This document shows positions 6,054-6,873 of a stretch of 6,873 bases of DNA, in pieces (positions within the stretch are counted from its first letter, which is position 1; the number at the start of each line of letters is the position of its first letter). Made by a program: the position numbers and the translations under genes. The stretch spans positions 1 to 6,873 of the forward strand of contig DMKZ01000109.1 of NCBI GenBank assembly GCA_003454065.1. The letters run 5' to 3'. The DNA comes from Spirochaetaceae bacterium. Lineage in GTDB: Bacteria; Spirochaetota; Spirochaetia; Sphaerochaetales; Sphaerochaetaceae. The notes under the pieces are model-generated. The model did not search any database. It was given only the letters and a program-made list of their open reading frames with translations, and had not been told where the DNA came from.

Positions 6054-6873
6054 ATGAAAACAATAGCATCCGATAACAAAGCTGCAGAACAGGAAGCAAT
6101 CAAAATTTTCACAGATGAGCAAAACGGAGTCGAATACTTCTCGTTCGGAAACGGAAAAAAGGATTTCATAATACTGCCGGGACTCTCCATAGCTCCGGTC
6201 AGCGAAGCAGCCGCCTATGTAGCGGGAAGATACAAGGCTCTGACCGAAGATTTCCGCATAACTCTTTTCGACAGACCTATGTCCCCACCCCGAGAATACA
6301 GCATCAGGGATATTGCAAACGACTTGGCCAAGTCAATGAATAAAGCAGGGATAGGAAATGCTGTCGTCTTGGGCAGTTCGCAAGGCGGAATGATCGCCCA
6401 ACAGCTTGCCGTAGACCATCCTGACATGGTAAGCGCCTTAGTGCTATGCGCTACCACTTGCAAAGTCGAAGGACAAGCCTATGAAACTATCGAGCGCTGG
6501 GTTCGCGCCGCCGAAGAGAAGGATAAAAAAACGTTGGCCATGCTTGTTATCAACGGCATTTATTCGCCTGCCGCAGCGAAGGCAGTAGAAAACGATATGG
6601 TCAAAATGATATCGAAAGTTTCAGACGCTCTTCTCAAAAGATTCGTAATCTTGGGAAAAAGCTGTCTGGCATTCGATTTGTCCGAATCGGTCAGCCAGAT
6701 CAAATGCAAGACCCTGGTATTAGGAACCGAAGGCGACAAAGTGACACTGCCCGATGGCGCGAAAACCATCGCAAAGCTTATCAAGGGAAGCGAACTGCAC
6801 ATGTACGGGAAGGAATACGGCCACTGCATCGTAGACGAAGTGCCAGACCTTCCGGAAAAGGTGAAGGCCTTCG
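6054..6873 (+). CDS. Alpha/beta hydrolase, 3' end cut by the window edge
   Basis: 273 codons are visible without a stop. The fold signatures are in order: IILPGLS (39-45, likely oxyanion-hole loop), ITLFDRPMSPP (69-79), nucleophile elbow GSSQGG with Ser109 (107-112), then CKTLVLGTEGDKVTLPD with Asp228 and YGKEYGHCIVDE with His257. The catalytic triad Ser109-Asp228-His257 is therefore intact, and only the last helix is missing. No signal peptide is seen, so it is probably cytoplasmic. The substrate cannot be told: the family includes esterases, peptidases, C-C hydrolases and acyl transferases. The ATG at 6054-6056 is firm because an in-frame TAG lies at 6036-6038 and the next Met is residue 76. 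It is transcribed away from the mod operon and shows no functional link with it. Confidence 0.9.
   Translation, partial: MKTIASDNKAAEQEAIKIFTDEQNGVEYFSFGNGKKDFIILPGLSIAPVSEAAAYVAGRYKALTEDFRITLFDRPMSPPREYSIRDIANDLAKSMNKAGIGNAVVLGSSQGGMIAQQLAVDHPDMVSALVLCATTCKVEGQAYETIERWVRAAEEKDKKTLAMLVINGIYSPAAAKAVENDMVKMISKVSDALLKRFVILGKSCLAFDLSESVSQIKCKTLVLGTEGDKVTLPDGAKTIAKLIKGSELHMYGKEYGHCIVDEVPDLPEKVKAF

Noticed and set aside
5880..6122. 80-codon minus-strand open frame across repeat copy 2 and the hydrolase start.
   Set aside because: It crosses the repeat, the promoter region and the start of a real gene, and its translation matches no family I know.
6215..6829. Two minus-strand open frames (6215-6463 and 6560-6829).
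   Set aside because: Both are antisense to the alpha/beta hydrolase, whose triad and fold motifs are clear.

Overview
The window comes from a bacterial chromosome of moderate GC. Start codons are mostly ATG, and the molybdate operon uses strong AGGAGG-type ribosome binding sites. The gene types point to an anaerobe: a molybdate uptake operon with a MoeA-like protein and a molbindin, and a broken AAA-ATPase/PD-(D/E)XK gene of a family often seen in many copies in gut and rumen anaerobes such as Fibrobacter, Bacteroidota, Spirochaetota and Clostridia. I cannot assign a genus from sequence alone.

Layout. (1) Positions 1-477, minus strand: the decayed 5' part of an IS30-family transposase, running off the left edge. 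It carries a stop codon at a conserved tryptophan position and a frameshift. (2) 478-861: no gene. It holds the upstream flank of the insertion sequence and one copy of a dispersed repeat, which ends at the stop codon of the next gene. (3) 862-2423, minus: an AAA-ATPase-like/PD-(D/E)XK gene of about 520 codons, split by one frameshift at a run of six T. It has its own promoter in the gap before it. (4) 2514-5255, minus: the operon modA - modB - moeA-like - mop, tightly packed with overlapping or nearly touching genes. The ATPase gene modC is not in the operon. (5) 5376-5798, minus: a small basic protein with a CxxCG zinc-binding-like motif; its true start is unclear. A good promoter lies about 100 bases further up. 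(6) 5802-6053: intergenic, with the second repeat copy. (7) 6054 to the right edge, plus strand: an alpha/beta hydrolase with an intact Ser-Asp-His triad, cut by the window end.

How the genes work together. ModA is a lipoprotein that should capture molybdate outside the membrane and ModB is the channel subunit. The small Mop protein probably buffers molybdate inside the cell. The MoeA-like protein has a molybdopterin-binding fold and probably links uptake to cofactor synthesis or sensing. The transporter needs an ATPase encoded elsewhere. The flanks (broken transposase, broken nuclease gene, dispersed repeats) look like genome plasticity around a housekeeping operon. I see no convincing new multi-gene system. 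The items most worth a second look are the repeat pair, the single-base frameshift, the G-rich tract in the modA leader, the missing modC and the start of the zinc-ribbon-like gene.
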